DNA of 41,828 nt from Acidobacteriota bacterium (GTDB lineage: Bacteria; Acidobacteriota; Aminicenantia; JAMOAD01), in assembly GCA_023621955.1 (NCBI GenBank), contig JAMOAD010000204.1:1-41828 (forward strand), in the 5' to 3' direction. The notes under the pieces were generated by a model that made no database searches, was not told the DNA's origin, and saw only the letters and a list, made by a program, of their open reading frames with translations. Position numbers and translations under genes: made by a program. The stretch's first letter is position 1, and every line of letters begins with the position of its first letter. Positions 31,529 through 39,307 of the stretch are shown here, piece after piece.

Positions 31529-32995
31529 ATGAAGAATTCCTCCCTGACCCTGGACGATCTCGAGAGCCTCTTTCCCAAGGAGCTCTCTCCCGCCCGAAGG
31601 GCCGCCGCCAAGACCCTCTTTCTCAAGGAGCTCTCCCTGAGCCTACACCGCTTCTACCGGGGGAAGCTCACGGTCCTCCCGAAGGTCCCCCTCTACGGGT
31701 TCAACTGGTTCAGCCTCTGGTATACCCCCGGCGTCTCGGCGGTCTCCACTTCGATCCGCGACGACAACGCCCTTTCCTACGAGCTTTCTGGCCGTGGGAA
31801 CCTGGTCGCTGTGGTCTCCGACTCGACCCGGGTCTTGGGAGACGGAGACTGCACCCCCCCCGGCGGCCTGGGGGTCATGGAGGGGAAGGTTTTCCTGATG
31901 AAATACCTGGGAGGGGTCGACGGGGTCCCCCTCTGCATCAACAGCCGCAACGCTCTCGGGGAACCCGACGCCGACAAGATCATCGATTTCGTCCGGATGG
32001 CCGCCCCCTCCTTCGGGGCCGTCAACCTGGAGGACATCTCCCAACCGAACTGTTACAGGGTGCTGGAGGTTTTGCGGAAGGAGTGCCCCATCCCCGTTTG
32101 GCACGACGACGCCCAAGGGACCGGGAGCGTCACCGTCGCCGCTCTCATCAACGCCCTGCGCCTAGCGGAGAAGAAGATTTCCGATGTCTCCCTGGTCTTC
32201 TTCGGAGCCGGAGCGGCCAACACCTCCATCGCCAGGCTGATCATCCAGGCCGGGGGAAACCCTGAAAGGATGATCCTCTTCGACGCCTTCGGCTCCCTCC
32301 ACAAGGGGAGGGAGGAGTTTAGAAAAGACCCGAGGCTGGAATCGGTCTGGGAGCTCTGTAAGAGAACGAACCCCAAGGGGATCTCCACACCCGAAGAGGC
32401 CTTCAAGAACGCCGACGCCTTGATCGCCCTTAGCAAACCCGGGCCTGGAACCATCAGAGGGGAGTGGATACGCCTCATGGCGCCCCGTTCGATCGTCTTC
32501 GCTTGCGCCAACCCCGTACCGGAGATCTACCCCCATGAGGCGAAAGAGGCGGGAGCCTTCATCGTGGCCACCGGGCGCGGAGACTTTCCCAACCAAGTCA
32601 ACAACTCCCTGGGCTTCCCGGGAATCCTGAAAGGGACTCTCCTGAGCGGAGCTTCCAAGATCACGGACTCCATGGCCCTGGCCGCTTCGCAGGCTTTAGC
32701 GGATTTCGCCCTCCTCAAGGGCTTAACCCCCGAGAGGATTCTCCCCACCATGGACGAGACCGAGCTCTACGCCGAAGAGGCGGTCGCCGTGGCGGAGCAG
32801 GCCCGTCGGGATGGGGTCGCCACGAGGATCATCACCGCCGCGGAGGTCCGTAGGGAGACCCTGGAAGACATCCAAAGAGCCCGACTCTCCTGGAAGAGCC
32901 TTCTCTCATCGGGGATCATCCCCTCCCCTGATCCCTCTTTGATCAAGGAAGCCTTGGCGAAAGCCCTCTCCTCCCTGCCCCCGGAGAGAGAATAG
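31529..32995 (+). CDS. NAD(P)-dependent malic enzyme (malate oxidoreductase)
   Basis: A 488-aa protein catalysing oxidative decarboxylation of malate to pyruvate, or the reverse. Motifs are 'WYTPGVSAV' with the active-site Tyr, 'VMEGKVFLMKYLGGVDGVP' with the Lys region, metal ligands in 'NLEDI' and 'HDD', the Rossmann loop 'FFGAGAANTSIARL', 'ALSKPG' and 'FACANPVPEI' with 'NNSLGFPG'. Compared with common bacterial forms it has 'HDDAQGTGSV' instead of HDDQHGTA-type and 'LGDGDCTPPGGLG' around the dinucleotide/malate loop, so it belongs to a divergent branch. The ATG is behind GAGGTGA; the frame is open further upstream but that region contains the promoter. It appears monocistronic, with another promoter just downstream. 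Confidence 0.88.
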   Translation: MKNSSLTLDDLESLFPKELSPARRAAAKTLFLKELSLSLHRFYRGKLTVLPKVPLYGFNWFSLWYTPGVSAVSTSIRDDNALSYELSGRGNLVAVVSDSTRVLGDGDCTPPGGLGVMEGKVFLMKYLGGVDGVPLCINSRNALGEPDADKIIDFVRMAAPSFGAVNLEDISQPNCYRVLEVLRKECPIPVWHDDAQGTGSVTVAALINALRLAEKKISDVSLVFFGAGAANTSIARLIIQAGGNPERMILFDAFGSLHKGREEFRKDPRLESVWELCKRTNPKGISTPEEAFKNADALIALSKPGPGTIRGEWIRLMAPRSIVFACANPVPEIYPHEAKEAGAFIVATGRGDFPNQVNNSLGFPGILKGTLLSGASKITDSMALAASQALADFALLKGLTPERILPTMDETELYAEEAVAVAEQARRDGVATRIITAAEVRRETLEDIQRARLSWKSLLSSGIIPSPDPSLIKEALAKALSSLPPERE

Positions 32996-33011
32996 GGGGT
33001 TCCTTTTCCTT

Positions 33012-33040
33012 TTGACAAAGGATTTGAATTTGATTAGAAT
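33012..33040 (+). promoter_or_regulatory. Sigma-70 promoter of the REC-kinase-TonB_C gene
   Basis: TTGACA (33012-33017), a 17-bp spacer and TAGAAT (33035-33040), close to full consensus, in the 104-bp gap after the malic enzyme gene. The predicted leader is about 50 nt, with AGGTAGGA ahead of the GTG start at 33100. Confidence 0.8.
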
Positions 33041-33099
33041 GGTCGGTAAGGTCTTGCTGAGCTCCTTTTAATCGAAATCCCCTTTGATGAGGTAGGATA

Positions 33100-36000
33100 G
33101 TGGAAAACGACCGGAAAAAGATTTTGATCGTCGACACCGATGCCCGTTTCGTGAAGAATCTTACCCACTTTCTGAGTTCCTTCGATATCGTGGTGGAAAC
33201 GGCTGCCGACGGTCTTGACGCGCTAGACAGGCTGCGGGAGAATTTTCACGCGGTCATCTGCGAAATCGTTATTCCCAAGATCGACGGGCTGAAACTGACA
33301 ACGAGGATCCGAGCCCAGCTTCCCGATCTTCCCATCATCGTCGTATCGGGTATCTACAAGGGACAGGCCATTCGCCACAAGGCCGTCCACGACTGCAAGG
33401 CCTCCGCCTTCCTGGAGAAGCCCTTCCCTCTGGAAGAGGTCTGGAAGGCACTGGAGTTGGTCGCCGGGTTCAAGGCTCCCGAAGAGGGAGACATGACCCG
33501 GGTGGCTCCAGTCGCCGAACCCCCATCACCTCCGGTTGTGAGTGCCCCTCCCCCTCCGGTCACCGAGCCCCCCTCACCTCCGGTTGTAAGCGCCCCTCCC
33601 CCTGCGACACCTCGGGCAAAGAGGGAGGAGCTTCTCTCCGTGGACTCCCTCTTCGGCGACATCTTGGACGAGATCAACAAAGACCTTCCGGATTCTCTAC
33701 TGGACGAACAACCCGCCCCTTCGCACCACCCGACCCCAGTGGCATCCCCGGCCCCCTCTCCGGCCCCTCCCCGCCCTACGATCGCCCAGGCGGAACCCCC
33801 GGCTCCTCGCCCGGTCTCCCACACGGAGCCCATGCCCCCCAAGATCGCCGCGGAGCCCCCAAGACAGGCATCCCCCGTTCCTCCTCCGCCGGTCGCCCCG
33901 GCCCCGGAGAAGAAGAGAAGGAACATCGAATACGACGACATAGACGAGTTGATCCATAAGACCCTGGTCGACCTTCGGCGAAAACCGACCGCCGGAGAGA
34001 GCGTCCCTTCCAAGGCCGTTCACGAGGGTAAGGCCGCTCCGGTCTCCTCTCCAAAACCGGTTTCGCCCCAACCTCCTCCTGCTCCTGTCCAGGAACCACC
34101 CGTGGCTCCCCCCCCTCCTGCTCCTGCTCCCGCCCAGGAACTCCCCGTGACTCCCCCTCCTCAAAAGGTGGAGCCCCTCCCGTTTCACGCCCCCTCCTTT
34201 CAAGAGCCACCCAAGCCCCTTGAGAGAGAGGTGAAGGCGGAAGGGAGGTACGAACTCCTTGAGAAGATCGCCACCGGAGGCATGGCGGAGATCTACAAGG
34301 CCCGGCAAAGGGGTCCCGGAGGTTTTGAGAAGATCGTCACCATCAAGAAGATCCTCCCGCAGTTCGCCAACGACGAAGAGTTCATCGCCATGTTCACCGA
34401 TGAGGCCCGAATCGCCGCCTCCCTCTCCCACCCCAACATCGTCCAGATCTTCGATCTCGGGAAGATGGACAGAGAGTACATCATCGCCATGGAGTACGTC
34501 CCCGGGAAGGATCTGGGAGCCATCCTGAGGAAGCTTCGCAAAGAGAAGAGGAAGATGCCTCTGGATGTAGCCCTTCACATCGCCCTCAAGGTAAGCGAGG
34601 CGCTGGACTACGCCCATAAGAAGAACGACAACTCGGGAAACCCTTTGAACATTGTCCATAGGGATGTGACGCCTCAGAACATCCTTATCTCCTTCAACGG
34701 TGAGGTCAAGCTCACCGACTTCGGGATCTCCAAGGCGAAGAACAAGATTCACCAGACTCAGGCAGGGGGCCTGAAGGGCAAGTTCATCTACATGTCCCCC
34801 GAACAGGCCCGGGGAGAGGCCGAGGTTGACCACCGTTCGGACATCTTCGCCTACGGCATTCTCCTCTACGAGATCTTCACCCTCCGCAACCCCTTCCTGG
34901 AAACCACGGAGATCGGGATTCTCGAAAAGGTGAAGAAGGCGGAGTTTCTCCCTCCGGAGTCCCTCGACCCGAGTATCCCCGGAGAGGTAAGCGAGCTTAT
35001 CAAACACTGCCTCCAACTCTCCCCGGAGAAGCGGTTCGGTTCCGCCAAAGAAATCACCTCGGAACTGGAGAAGATCATGGTGGAGGTCGACGTCAACCTT
35101 CCTCTGGCCAAGGATCTTCTCTGCAAAACCATCGCCCAGCTCTTTCCCGAAGAGGTGGCCCACGAGGGATTTGCCGTCGACGACACCAAGGAGATCTTCC
35201 GCAAGCAGAAGGAGTTTGAAGACATCCTCAAGAAGAGAGGCGAGAAGACCGTTCCTCCCGTGGCGGCCCCATCACCGACGCCGGCTCCTCCCATGGAGCC
35301 CCCTCTGCCGAAGGCCCCTCCGCAGGAGCCGAAGCCGCCCAAGCCCCAAGCGGTGCAACCCCCTCCCCAGAAAGCCGTCAAAGAACCGGAACCGGTCAAG
35401 TTCGTCCCCAACAAGCACTCCCAAGCCCAACAAGATTTAGACGCCCTCTTGAAGGAGGAGGCCAAACGTCCTCCTATCGCCCTGATCGTCGGCATCGCCG
35501 TTTTGGTCTTGGCGGTTGTCCTCTTCTTCGTCTTGAAGAGAGGCTCCGCCCCCTCCACGGTTCCCCAGGTTCAAACCCCCGGTCAGACAACATCGACTCA
35601 GCCTCCAGCCCTTCAGACAGGCCTTCAAGACGCGGCGCTCCCTGCCACGACACCGGCACAGACCGAGCCCAAGGGGACAGACCAGAAGGAGGAGCCTAAG
35701 GCTGCGGCTCAGGTCCAGCCTCCCACTCCGGAGAAGAAGCAGGAGCCTAAGGCTACTGCCCCCGCTCAGATCGGGAACGACAAGCCCAAAGAGGAGAGCA
35801 AGCCCGTGGTCGAGCCGCCCAAGGCGAGCGAACCGACCCCCCAGCAACAGACTCCAGCCGCCTCTCCCGTTCAGAGCACGCCTCAAGAGACCGTTCAACC
35901 CCGTCCTCAGCCCCAGCAGCCCTCGGGGCCCGCGGAAGGTTCCGTTGTCGCCGCGACGGCCCTGGATTTCCCTGTGAAGGCGACCTCTAAGAGTGTCCCC

Positions 36001-36228
36001 TCCATAACCTCCGAGGAGAGACGCCGCGGCCCCTACCGGATCATGATGCAGGTTCTCGTGGGAATCGACGGTCGGGCGGAAAAGTTCATGATACTGAAAG
36101 TCTCCCCCGCCCTCTCTTCCCTTCAAAGCTCCATGGAGAGAGCCATCTCGGGATGGCGCTTCACACCTCCCGTCAGCCAAGGCGTGAAGGTCAAAGTCTG
36201 GACAACGGTTTCCATGATGATTCAATAA
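33100..36228 (+). CDS. Receiver domain - Ser/Thr protein kinase - TM - TonB C-terminal domain fusion protein
   Basis: A 1042-aa protein with a GTG start. Residues 5-122 form a receiver (REC) domain: 'ILIVDTDARF', 'VICEIVIPKIDG' with Glu55 at the phospho-Asp position, Ser83, and Lys107 in 'FLEKPF'. A Pro-rich linker (about 125-375) has repeats such as 'EPPSPPVVSAPPP'. The kinase domain (about 380-665) shows a Gly-loop 'TGGMAEIYKA', Lys416, 'HRDVTPQNIL' (His520, Asp522), 'DFGISK' (Asp540) and 'MSPEQARGE'; all catalytic residues are present. After a second Pro-rich stretch comes a single TM (about 793-815), a Pro/Gln/Lys-rich spacer that would cross the periplasm, and a TonB-like C-terminal domain (about 960-1042, 'VLVGIDGRAEKFMILKVSP' and 'ISGWRFTPPV'). 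The kinase is cytoplasmic and the tail periplasmic. Confidence 0.9.
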   Translation: MENDRKKILIVDTDARFVKNLTHFLSSFDIVVETAADGLDALDRLRENFHAVICEIVIPKIDGLKLTTRIRAQLPDLPIIVVSGIYKGQAIRHKAVHDCKASAFLEKPFPLEEVWKALELVAGFKAPEEGDMTRVAPVAEPPSPPVVSAPPPPVTEPPSPPVVSAPPPATPRAKREELLSVDSLFGDILDEINKDLPDSLLDEQPAPSHHPTPVASPAPSPAPPRPTIAQAEPPAPRPVSHTEPMPPKIAAEPPRQASPVPPPPVAPAPEKKRRNIEYDDIDELIHKTLVDLRRKPTAGESVPSKAVHEGKAAPVSSPKPVSPQPPPAPVQEPPVAPPPPAPAPAQELPVTPPPQKVEPLPFHAPSFQEPPKPLEREVKAEGRYELLEKIATGGMAEIYKARQRGPGGFEKIVTIKKILPQFANDEEFIAMFTDEARIAASLSHPNIVQIFDLGKMDREYIIAMEYVPGKDLGAILRKLRKEKRKMPLDVALHIALKVSEALDYAHKKNDNSGNPLNIVHRDVTPQNILISFNGEVKLTDFGISKAKNKIHQTQAGGLKGKFIYMSPEQARGEAEVDHRSDIFAYGILLYEIFTLRNPFLETTEIGILEKVKKAEFLPPESLDPSIPGEVSELIKHCLQLSPEKRFGSAKEITSELEKIMVEVDVNLPLAKDLLCKTIAQLFPEEVAHEGFAVDDTKEIFRKQKEFEDILKKRGEKTVPPVAAPSPTPAPPMEPPLPKAPPQEPKPPKPQAVQPPPQKAVKEPEPVKFVPNKHSQAQQDLDALLKEEAKRPPIALIVGIAVLVLAVVLFFVLKRGSAPSTVPQVQTPGQTTSTQPPALQTGLQDAALPATTPAQTEPKGTDQKEEPKAAAQVQPPTPEKKQEPKATAPAQIGNDKPKEESKPVVEPPKASEPTPQQQTPAASPVQSTPQETVQPRPQPQQPSGPAEGSVVAATALDFPVKATSKSVPSITSEERRRGPYRIMMQVLVGIDGRAEKFMILKVSPALSSLQSSMERAISGWRFTPPVSQGVKVKVWTTVSMMIQ
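33517..33603 (+). repeat. Tandem 48-bp-spaced repeat in the Pro-rich linker
   Basis: Two near-identical 39-bp copies (33517-33555 and 33565-33603) each encode 'EPPSPPVVSAPPP'. Similar but looser Pro-rich duplications occur near 34075-34155 and 35690-35765. They encode unstructured linkers and could expand or contract by slippage. Confidence 0.75.
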
Positions 36229-36269
36229 ACGGTGTTTTCAAGAAATAAGAGACCAAAGGAGACATGCTG

Positions 36270-36506
36270 ATGGTGGACATCACCAAAACCAACGAAGATT
36301 TTTATCGCAACACCCTCGAGCAGACCCGGTCCCAGATCATTTCCATCGACCAACAGGTCAAAGATGAAGTGAAAGCCTTCAAGGAGAGAATGGCCTCTCT
36401 CCACAACCAGAGGAAGGTCATCAAACAGATCTACGACGGCGCCGCGACCCTCCTGGGTGAACCCGATGAGTTCGCCGAGAGCGGGGAAGAGGTGGAAGAG
36501 ATCTAA
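36270..36506 (+). CDS. Small helical (coiled-coil) protein, unknown function
   Basis: A 78-aa highly charged protein, mostly one long helix ('FYRNTLEQTRSQIISIDQQV' continuing to about residue 58) with an acidic tail ending 'EEVEEI'. There is no signal peptide or membrane span. I do not recognise a family. The ATG at 36270 is chosen because GGAG lies eight bases upstream; the ATG at 36264 is only two bases from it. It follows the fusion-kinase gene by about 40 bases and precedes folC by nine, so it is probably cotranscribed with them. Confidence 0.62.
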   Translation: MVDITKTNEDFYRNTLEQTRSQIISIDQQVKDEVKAFKERMASLHNQRKVIKQIYDGAATLLGEPDEFAESGEEVEEI

Positions 36507-36515
36507 GAGTCCTCT

Positions 36516-37805
36516 TTGAACCTAGAAGAACGTAACGGTTACCTGGATTCCCTTCAACGCCTGGGAATCAAGTTGGAACTCGATCGGGTCTCCCGTTTCC
36601 TCGATGGGCTCGGGAGGCCCGCGGAGAGATTCCGTGCCCTCCTCGTGACGGGCACCAACGGGAAGGGCTCCGTTTCCACCTACCTTTCCTCCGCCCTCTC
36701 CCACATGGGTTTTAGGACAGGCCTCTACACATCCCCCCACCTTGTCCGCGTCGAAGAACGGATCAAGATCGACGGAGCCCAGATTCCCGAAGAGACCCTC
36801 ACCTCCCTGGTCGGTTTCCTCAAGGAGAAGGTGGACGAAGCGATTTCCAAGGGAGTCCTCCCCCAGCCCCTGACCTTCTTCGAACTCTTAACCGTCGCGG
36901 CCTTCCTCTGGTTCAAGGAGGAGAAGGTTGATTGGGCGGTACTGGAGATCGGACTGGGAGGGCGTCTCGACGCCACAAACGTCGTAAACCCCGAAGCTTC
37001 TGTCATCACCACGGTGGCTCTGGACCACACCCAGATTCTCGGTAAAACCGTGGCCCAGATCGCCCGGGAGAAGGCGGGAATCGTAAAGCCCGGCAAACCC
37101 GTCATCATCGGAAAGCTTCCCCCTTCGGCCCGGAGGGTCATCGAAGAGACCTGCCAGGAACGGAACGCCCCCCTCTTCGGAGCCTTCGACCCGCCACGCC
37201 GGCTTCTCCGGAATGGAAGAGCCGGATGGCTCTACCGGAGCGAAGGAGGGGACTACCTCTACCGTCCCTCCCTCTTGGGAGTCCATCAGGCCTACAACGC
37301 GGCCATAGCCCTGAAGACACTGGAACTCCTCTCCCTGGACCCACTGAACCCCGAGAGGGTCTGCGAAAAAGCCCTCCTCGGCCTCCAGGAGGCAAAGATC
37401 GAAGGGCGCCTGGAGTGGGCGCGGGAGAACATGCTTCTTGACGGAGCGCACAACCCTGCGGGAATGGCCACCCTGGTCGCCTACCTGAAGTCGAAGGGCC
37501 TCAGGAACCTCTCCTGCCTCTTCGGCGTCTCCAACGACAAGAGGATGATCACCATGGCCAGGCTGCTCTTTCCCTTCTGCAGACGGGTCGTTCTGACCCG
37601 CTCGGACGTCGCCAAGGCCCAGGATCCCTTGGAGCTCTCCAACATGCTCCATCAAGCCGGCCTGAGGATTCCCATGGAGGTTGAACTGGACCCCCAAAAG
37701 GCTCTCGCCCGCCTCAGGAAGGGAGCCCGGCCCCAAGAGACCCTCCTGGTTACGGGTTCCCTCTACCTGGTGGGGAACATCAAGGCGCTCCTGGAAAGGG
37801 AATGA
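36516..37805 (+). CDS. folC: Folylpolyglutamate synthase / dihydrofolate synthase
   Basis: A 429-aa Mur-ligase-like enzyme that adds glutamate to dihydropteroate and/or to folates. It shows the P-loop 'TGTNGKGSVS' (45-54), 'GLYTSPHLVRVEERI', 'EIGLGGRLDATNVV', 'TTVALDHTQILG', 'IAREKAGIVKPGKPV', 'GRLEW' and 'LLDGAHNPAG', covering both the ATPase and C-terminal ligase domains. The start is a TTG nine bases after the previous stop. No better start lies upstream of the family's usual N-terminus, and the Shine-Dalgarno is weak. The stop overlaps the sirtuin ATG. Together with glyA it is one of two folate genes in the window, though they are far apart. Confidence 0.94.
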   Translation: MNLEERNGYLDSLQRLGIKLELDRVSRFLDGLGRPAERFRALLVTGTNGKGSVSTYLSSALSHMGFRTGLYTSPHLVRVEERIKIDGAQIPEETLTSLVGFLKEKVDEAISKGVLPQPLTFFELLTVAAFLWFKEEKVDWAVLEIGLGGRLDATNVVNPEASVITTVALDHTQILGKTVAQIAREKAGIVKPGKPVIIGKLPPSARRVIEETCQERNAPLFGAFDPPRRLLRNGRAGWLYRSEGGDYLYRPSLLGVHQAYNAAIALKTLELLSLDPLNPERVCEKALLGLQEAKIEGRLEWARENMLLDGAHNPAGMATLVAYLKSKGLRNLSCLFGVSNDKRMITMARLLFPFCRRVVLTRSDVAKAQDPLELSNMLHQAGLRIPMEVELDPQKALARLRKGARPQETLLVTGSLYLVGNIKALLERE

Positions 37806-38587
37806 ACTCTCTTCTCTTCCCGAAAGACCTTCACCAGGATGCACTGGAACTCCTCGAGACCCTCCGCTCCGCCAAGGCCATCTTCGCGGTGACCGGAGCG
37901 GGAATCAGCACCCCTTCGGGTATTCCCGATTTTCGAGGTCCTCAAGGGATTCTCTCCTCTGGAAGCAGGTCCGTCTTCGACAAGGAACTCTTCTTCAGAG
38001 ACCCTAAACCCTTCTACCTCTTCGCCAAGACGTTCCTTCCGCTCATCCTCGCCTCCCGTCCCAACCCCGCCCACAGGCTCCTGGTGGAGTTGGAGGAGAA
38101 AGAGCGCCTCATCGCCACGGCGACCCAGAACATCGACTCCCTCCACCAGATGGCCGGAAGCCGCGCCCTTCTTCCCCTCCACGGCTCTCTGGAAAGCTAC
38201 TCTTGCACCCTCTGCCGTAGGCCTTTTCCACTGACCGAAATCCTTCCCACCGTTCTTGAGGGCCTGGTCCCCTACTGTCCCTGCGGAGGGCTCATCCGCC
38301 CCGAAGCGGTCCTCTTCGGAGAGAGCGTCAAGAGCGACATCCTCCAAAAAGCGAAGCAGGTCGCATCCCAGGCCGACCTTTGTCTGGTCATGGGATCGTC
38401 CCTCATCGTCTCTCCAGCGTCAACCCTCCCCGGACTGACCCTCAACGCCGGTGGGCGCATGGTTATCATCAACCGGACCCCGACACCTCTGGACGACTAC
38501 GCCGTCAAGCGTTACAGCTGGGATCTGGCGGAGTTCAGCGAAGAGGTTCTCTGCCTGGTCCACCAGAAGCGGTTCCTCTTTTTCTGA
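37802..38587 (+). CDS. NAD-dependent protein deacylase (sirtuin, Sir2 family)
   Basis: A 261-aa protein with the complete sirtuin core: 'TGAGISTPSGIPDFRG' (31-46) for NAD binding, 'ATQNIDSLH' (108-115), the catalytic His127 in 'PLHGSL', a zinc ribbon with Cys135-x2-Cys138 and Cys159-x-Cys161, 'RPEAVLFGES' and 'VMGSSLIVSPASTL'. It removes acyl groups from lysines using NAD+. The second zinc pair is C-x-C rather than the common C-x2-C. It is translationally coupled to folC (ATGA overlap). It is likely cytoplasmic, and its targets cannot be inferred. Confidence 0.95.
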   Translation: MNSLLFPKDLHQDALELLETLRSAKAIFAVTGAGISTPSGIPDFRGPQGILSSGSRSVFDKELFFRDPKPFYLFAKTFLPLILASRPNPAHRLLVELEEKERLIATATQNIDSLHQMAGSRALLPLHGSLESYSCTLCRRPFPLTEILPTVLEGLVPYCPCGGLIRPEAVLFGESVKSDILQKAKQVASQADLCLVMGSSLIVSPASTLPGLTLNAGGRMVIINRTPTPLDDYAVKRYSWDLAEFSEEVLCLVHQKRFLFF

Positions 38588-38591
38588 ACTG

Positions 38592-38620
38592 TTGACCGAA
38601 GGCCTCTTTTTCTCTACCTT
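38592..38620 (+). promoter_or_regulatory. Sigma-70 promoter of the SGNH hydrolase gene, predicted leaderless
   Basis: TTGACC (38592-38597), a 17-bp spacer and TACCTT (38615-38620). The ATG at 38627 lies six bases after the -10 box, exactly the spacing seen at 9081, so transcription should begin on the start codon. No Shine-Dalgarno is present. The -10 hexamer is identical to that of rpiB. Confidence 0.7.
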
Positions 38621-38626
38621 ATGGGT

Positions 38627-39307
38627 ATGGGAAAGCGACGCCTTCTCTTCGCAGGGACAGCCCTTCTGCTCATCTCTTTTCTCTTGCTCTTCCTCTTCCT
38701 CCACCCCCGAAACCGAACCTTGATCATCTTATCCCTGGGCGACAGCCTCACTTCGAGCTCCTACGGCTCCTACCTCCCCTCTTTGGGACGGGCCCTGGAC
38801 AAGGCGGAGATTTCCCACAAGATCGTCGACGGGGGGAGGCCCGGACACACCTCTGGAGAGTACCTGAGCTTTTTGAGGAACTCGCCCTCCCTCTTTACCC
38901 CTTCGCCGGACATCGTTCTTCTCATGCTCGGCACCAACGATGTCCGCTCCGACGGCGACAAGACCGACCGGGAGGGCTTTCGCCGCCACATGAACGGGAT
39001 TATCGACCTTGTTTTGGCCCAAGGGTCGCCCGACTCCCCACCCCAAATCTTCCTGATCATTCCCCCTCCCCTTCGACGCTTGGATCTGCCGACCTTCGAC
39101 GGCGATTCCCCCCGACGCCTTCGTGAGGAGATCGTTCCGGAGTTGGAAAGCCTCGCCAAGACCAGGCACCTGAAGATCGTTGACCTGAGGCCCCTCTTTT
39201 TGGAACACCCCCGTCTTCTCCCCGGAGTCCACCCCTCCTCAGAGGGGTACCGGGCCATGGGCCTTCTCATCGGCCGTTCCTTGGTTAAAGCCCTCTCACC
39301 GCCATGA
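38627..39307 (+). CDS. Membrane-anchored SGNH/GDSL-type hydrolase
   Basis: A 226-aa protein with an N-terminal hydrophobic signal or anchor (about 6-26) and an SGNH fold. Block I is 'LGDSLTSSS' with nucleophile Ser40, block II has a Gly in 'DGGRPGHTSGE', block III is 'MLGTNDVRS' with Asn104, and block V is 'LLPGVHPSSEGY' with His202. The Asp usually three residues before that His is Pro199 here, so the triad may lack its acid or use another residue. ATGs occur at 38621 and 38627; the second matches the promoter geometry. SGNH enzymes act as esterases or acetyl-transfer partners on lipids and glycans. The gene overlaps the next membrane-protein gene by four bases. Confidence 0.85.
   Translation: MGKRRLLFAGTALLLISFLLLFLFLHPRNRTLIILSLGDSLTSSSYGSYLPSLGRALDKAEISHKIVDGGRPGHTSGEYLSFLRNSPSLFTPSPDIVLLMLGTNDVRSDGDKTDREGFRRHMNGIIDLVLAQGSPDSPPQIFLIIPPPLRRLDLPTFDGDSPRRLREEIVPELESLAKTRHLKIVDLRPLFLEHPRLLPGVHPSSEGYRAMGLLIGRSLVKALSPP

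Noticed and set aside
33511-33610. Spaced repeats resembling a short CRISPR or VNTR
   Set aside because: Both copies are in frame, encode a Pro-rich linker, and the 'spacer' is also Pro-coding; only two clear copies.
33697-35163. A 488-codon open frame antisense to the fusion kinase
   Set aside because: Gly/Arg-rich translation produced by the Pro-rich and kinase codons on the sense strand; no motif.
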